A stretch of 14,450 bases of DNA from an uncultured Eubacteriales bacterium. GTDB taxonomy: Bacteria; Bacillota; Clostridia; Oscillospirales; Acutalibacteraceae. Location: assembly GCA_934718145.1 (NCBI GenBank), contig CAKUZC010000015.1, positions 1-14,450 on the forward strand. Reading direction: 5' to 3'. The notes beneath the pieces were generated by a model, which was not told where the DNA came from, searched no databases, and was given only the letters and a program-made list of their open reading frames with translations. This document shows, piece after piece, positions 12,667 to 14,450 of the stretch. How positions within the stretch are numbered: position 1 is the first letter of the stretch; every line of letters begins with the position of its first letter. The translations under genes and the position numbers were made by a program.

Positions 12667-14450
12667 ATGTGCGGAATAGTTGGTTACATAGGTAAAAACG
12701 AAGCAATTCCATTTTTACTTCAGGGACTCGAAAAACTTGAGTATCGCGGTTACGATTCTTCTGGAATAGCTGTTTATACTGACAATAAAATTAAAGTTGA
12801 AAAAAAACAAGGCAGGCTTAAAATTTTAGAAGATTTACTTGGAAGCGAACCTCAAATCTCATCTCATCTGGGTATAGGTCACACAAGATGGGCAACTCAC
12901 GGCAACCCTTCAGATATTAATGCTCATCCTCACATCAGTTATTCAGGTAAAATTGCCCTCATTCACAATGGCATAATAGAAAATTATATGGAACTTAAGA
13001 AAAAGCTTATCAGTGAGGGTTTTAATAAATTTAAATCTGATACAGATACTGAAGTTGCAGTTCAACTTTTAGATTATTTCTATGAAGGTGACATGTTCAA
13101 AGCTATAAAAAAATTGGTAAATACAATTGAAGGTTCTTTCTCTCTAGGAATTATTTGCAGCGATTATCCCGATACTCTTTTTGCTGCTAAAAAAGACAGT
13201 CCTCTTATAGTGGGTGTCGGCGATAAAGAAAATTATATAGCTTCTGACATCCCCGCAGTTTTATCAAAAACAAAAAATATATGCAGACTGAAAGAAAAAC
13301 AAATTGCAGTAATCAAATCAGATGATTTTGAACTTTTCGACTTTAACGGAAATCAAATAAATAAGGAAATTACTGTTATAGATTGGAACGTAGCGGCAGC
13401 AGAAAAAAATAATTATCAACATTTTATGATGAAAGAGATAATGGAACAACCGGAAGTAATAAAGGCTACGATATCTCCAAGAATCAAAGATGCAGAAATT
13501 CACTTAGATAATCTAAATCTATCAGAAGAATATTTGCGCAATTTAAGTAAAATCTCAATTGTAGCGTGTGGTTCGGCATATCATGTTGGTTGTGTTGCCA
13601 AATATTTTATGGAAAGTCTTTTGAAAAAACCAGTTGAAGTAGACGTTGCATCTGAATTTAGGTACCGTTCCCCCATTGTAAATGAAAGTACTTTGACAAT
13701 AGTAATCAGTCAATCAGGTGAAACTGCAGATACTTTAGCAGCTTTAAGAGAAGCAAAATCAAGAGGTTCAAGAGTACTTTCCATAGTAAATGTTGTCGGG
13801 AGCTCAATTGCGAATGAATCAGATGATGTGCTTTATACATGGGCCGGACCGGAAATTGCAGTTGCAACTACAAAAGCTTATAGCACTCAGCTTTCTTTGA
13901 TGTATCTTGTTGCTTTATATATAGCCAAAAAATTAAATGAAATTTCTGAAGATTTATACAAAAACACACTTGAGAATATAGAAAAATTACCGAATCAAAT
14001 TCAAAGTATTTTGGAATCGCGCAGTAAAATTGAAAATATTGCGAAAAAATACCAGAATATAGATAAAGTATTCTTTATAGGCAGAAACCTCGATTATGCC
14101 GTTTGTATGGAAGGATCTCTCAAATTAAAGGAGATTTCATATATTCACTCCGAAGCTTATGCCGCAGGTGAACTCAAACACGGAACCATTTCTCTTGTCG
14201 ATAATGAGACATTAGTAATCGCTCTAGCAACTCAAGATAAGCTTTTTGATAAAACTGTAAGTAACATAAGGGAAGTAAAATCAAGAGGTGCAAAAATCTT
14301 ATCAGTTACCTCAGAAAACAATGCAGAAAAAATTTCTCAAATTTCAGACGATATTATTTACATTCCGAATTCATGTGAGATAACTGCTCCCTCTTTAGCT
14401 GTAATTCCTCTGCAATTACTTTCATATCACATTGCTAAACTCAGAGGATG
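12667..14450 (+). CDS. glmS: Glutamine-fructose-6-phosphate aminotransferase GlmS (3' end beyond window)
   Basis: GlmS makes glucosamine-6-phosphate from fructose-6-phosphate and glutamine, the entry to peptidoglycan precursors. It reads 594 codons without a stop. The class II amidotransferase part begins MCGIVGYIG with C2 as the nucleophile, followed by LEYRGYDSSG, GHTRWATHG (71-79), HNGIIEN (100-106) and SDTDTE (124-129). Two SIS sugar-isomerase domains follow, marked by CGSAYHVG, SQSGETADT and EGSLKLKEISYIHSEAYAAGELKHG. The usual length is about 608, so about 15 residues lie past the right edge. AAGGAG (12653-12658) is 8 bases before the ATG. Only 21 bases separate it from purA, so there is no room for a glmS ribozyme leader. 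Confidence 0.96.
   Translation, partial: MCGIVGYIGKNEAIPFLLQGLEKLEYRGYDSSGIAVYTDNKIKVEKKQGRLKILEDLLGSEPQISSHLGIGHTRWATHGNPSDINAHPHISYSGKIALIHNGIIENYMELKKKLISEGFNKFKSDTDTEVAVQLLDYFYEGDMFKAIKKLVNTIEGSFSLGIICSDYPDTLFAAKKDSPLIVGVGDKENYIASDIPAVLSKTKNICRLKEKQIAVIKSDDFELFDFNGNQINKEITVIDWNVAAAEKNNYQHFMMKEIMEQPEVIKATISPRIKDAEIHLDNLNLSEEYLRNLSKISIVACGSAYHVGCVAKYFMESLLKKPVEVDVASEFRYRSPIVNESTLTIVISQSGETADTLAALREAKSRGSRVLSIVNVVGSSIANESDDVLYTWAGPEIAVATTKAYSTQLSLMYLVALYIAKKLNEISEDLYKNTLENIEKLPNQIQSILESRSKIENIAKKYQNIDKVFFIGRNLDYAVCMEGSLKLKEISYIHSEAYAAGELKHGTISLVDNETLVIALATQDKLFDKTVSNIREVKSRGAKILSVTSENNAEKISQISDDIIYIPNSCEITAPSLAVIPLQLLSYHIAKLRG

Overview
The window reads as chromosomal DNA from a low-GC, endospore-forming member of the Firmicutes, most likely a clostridium. 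The support is three sporulation genes (yqfC, yqfD, ylbJ/spoVV), the trmK-yqfO pair, strong GGAGG ribosome binding sites, frequent TTG/GTG starts and very AT-rich spacers. I cannot name a genus. No mobile element, CRISPR array or rRNA was seen.

Left part, minus strand (1-3758): yqfC and yqfD, then a 337-base gap, then ybeY, dgkA and era (era runs off the left edge). This is the familiar yqfC-yqfD-phoH-pgpH-ybeY-dgkA-era neighbourhood, but phoH and pgpH are absent. The gap that replaces them holds a perfect sigma-A-type promoter and a long AT-rich leader. Divergent from yqfC is ylbJ/spoVV (3867-5000, plus), a transporter linked to loading dipicolinic acid into the spore.

Middle part (5075-8236): a secreted or membrane-anchored cell-wall protein with DUF348, G5 and 3D domains lies on the minus strand, with its own terminator and promoter. 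A 455-base divergent region follows and contains a perfect match to the WalR (YycF) recognition pattern. Next, on the plus strand, come a DUF11-type protein without a signal peptide and then the most unusual piece of the window. That piece is a strong promoter, a 69-nt degenerate tRNA-like element starting a few bases after the predicted transcription start, a small four-CxxC zinc-ribbon gene, and an intrinsic terminator.

Right part, plus strand (8268-14450): trmK (tRNA m1A22 methyltransferase) overlaps yqfO (Nif3 family). A strong promoter then leads into purB-purA-glmS, closely spaced and probably one operon. It covers the two enzymes that make AMP from IMP (purB also acts earlier in the pathway) and the first enzyme of amino-sugar synthesis; glmS runs off the right edge. 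Both purB and purA appear to start with TTG.

The best candidate for something undescribed is the tRNA-like leader at 7797-7865. It sits in the 5' region of a zinc-ribbon gene, and a terminator separates that gene from a tRNA methyltransferase gene. It could be a decayed tRNA, a structured regulatory leader or an independent small RNA; the sequence alone does not decide.
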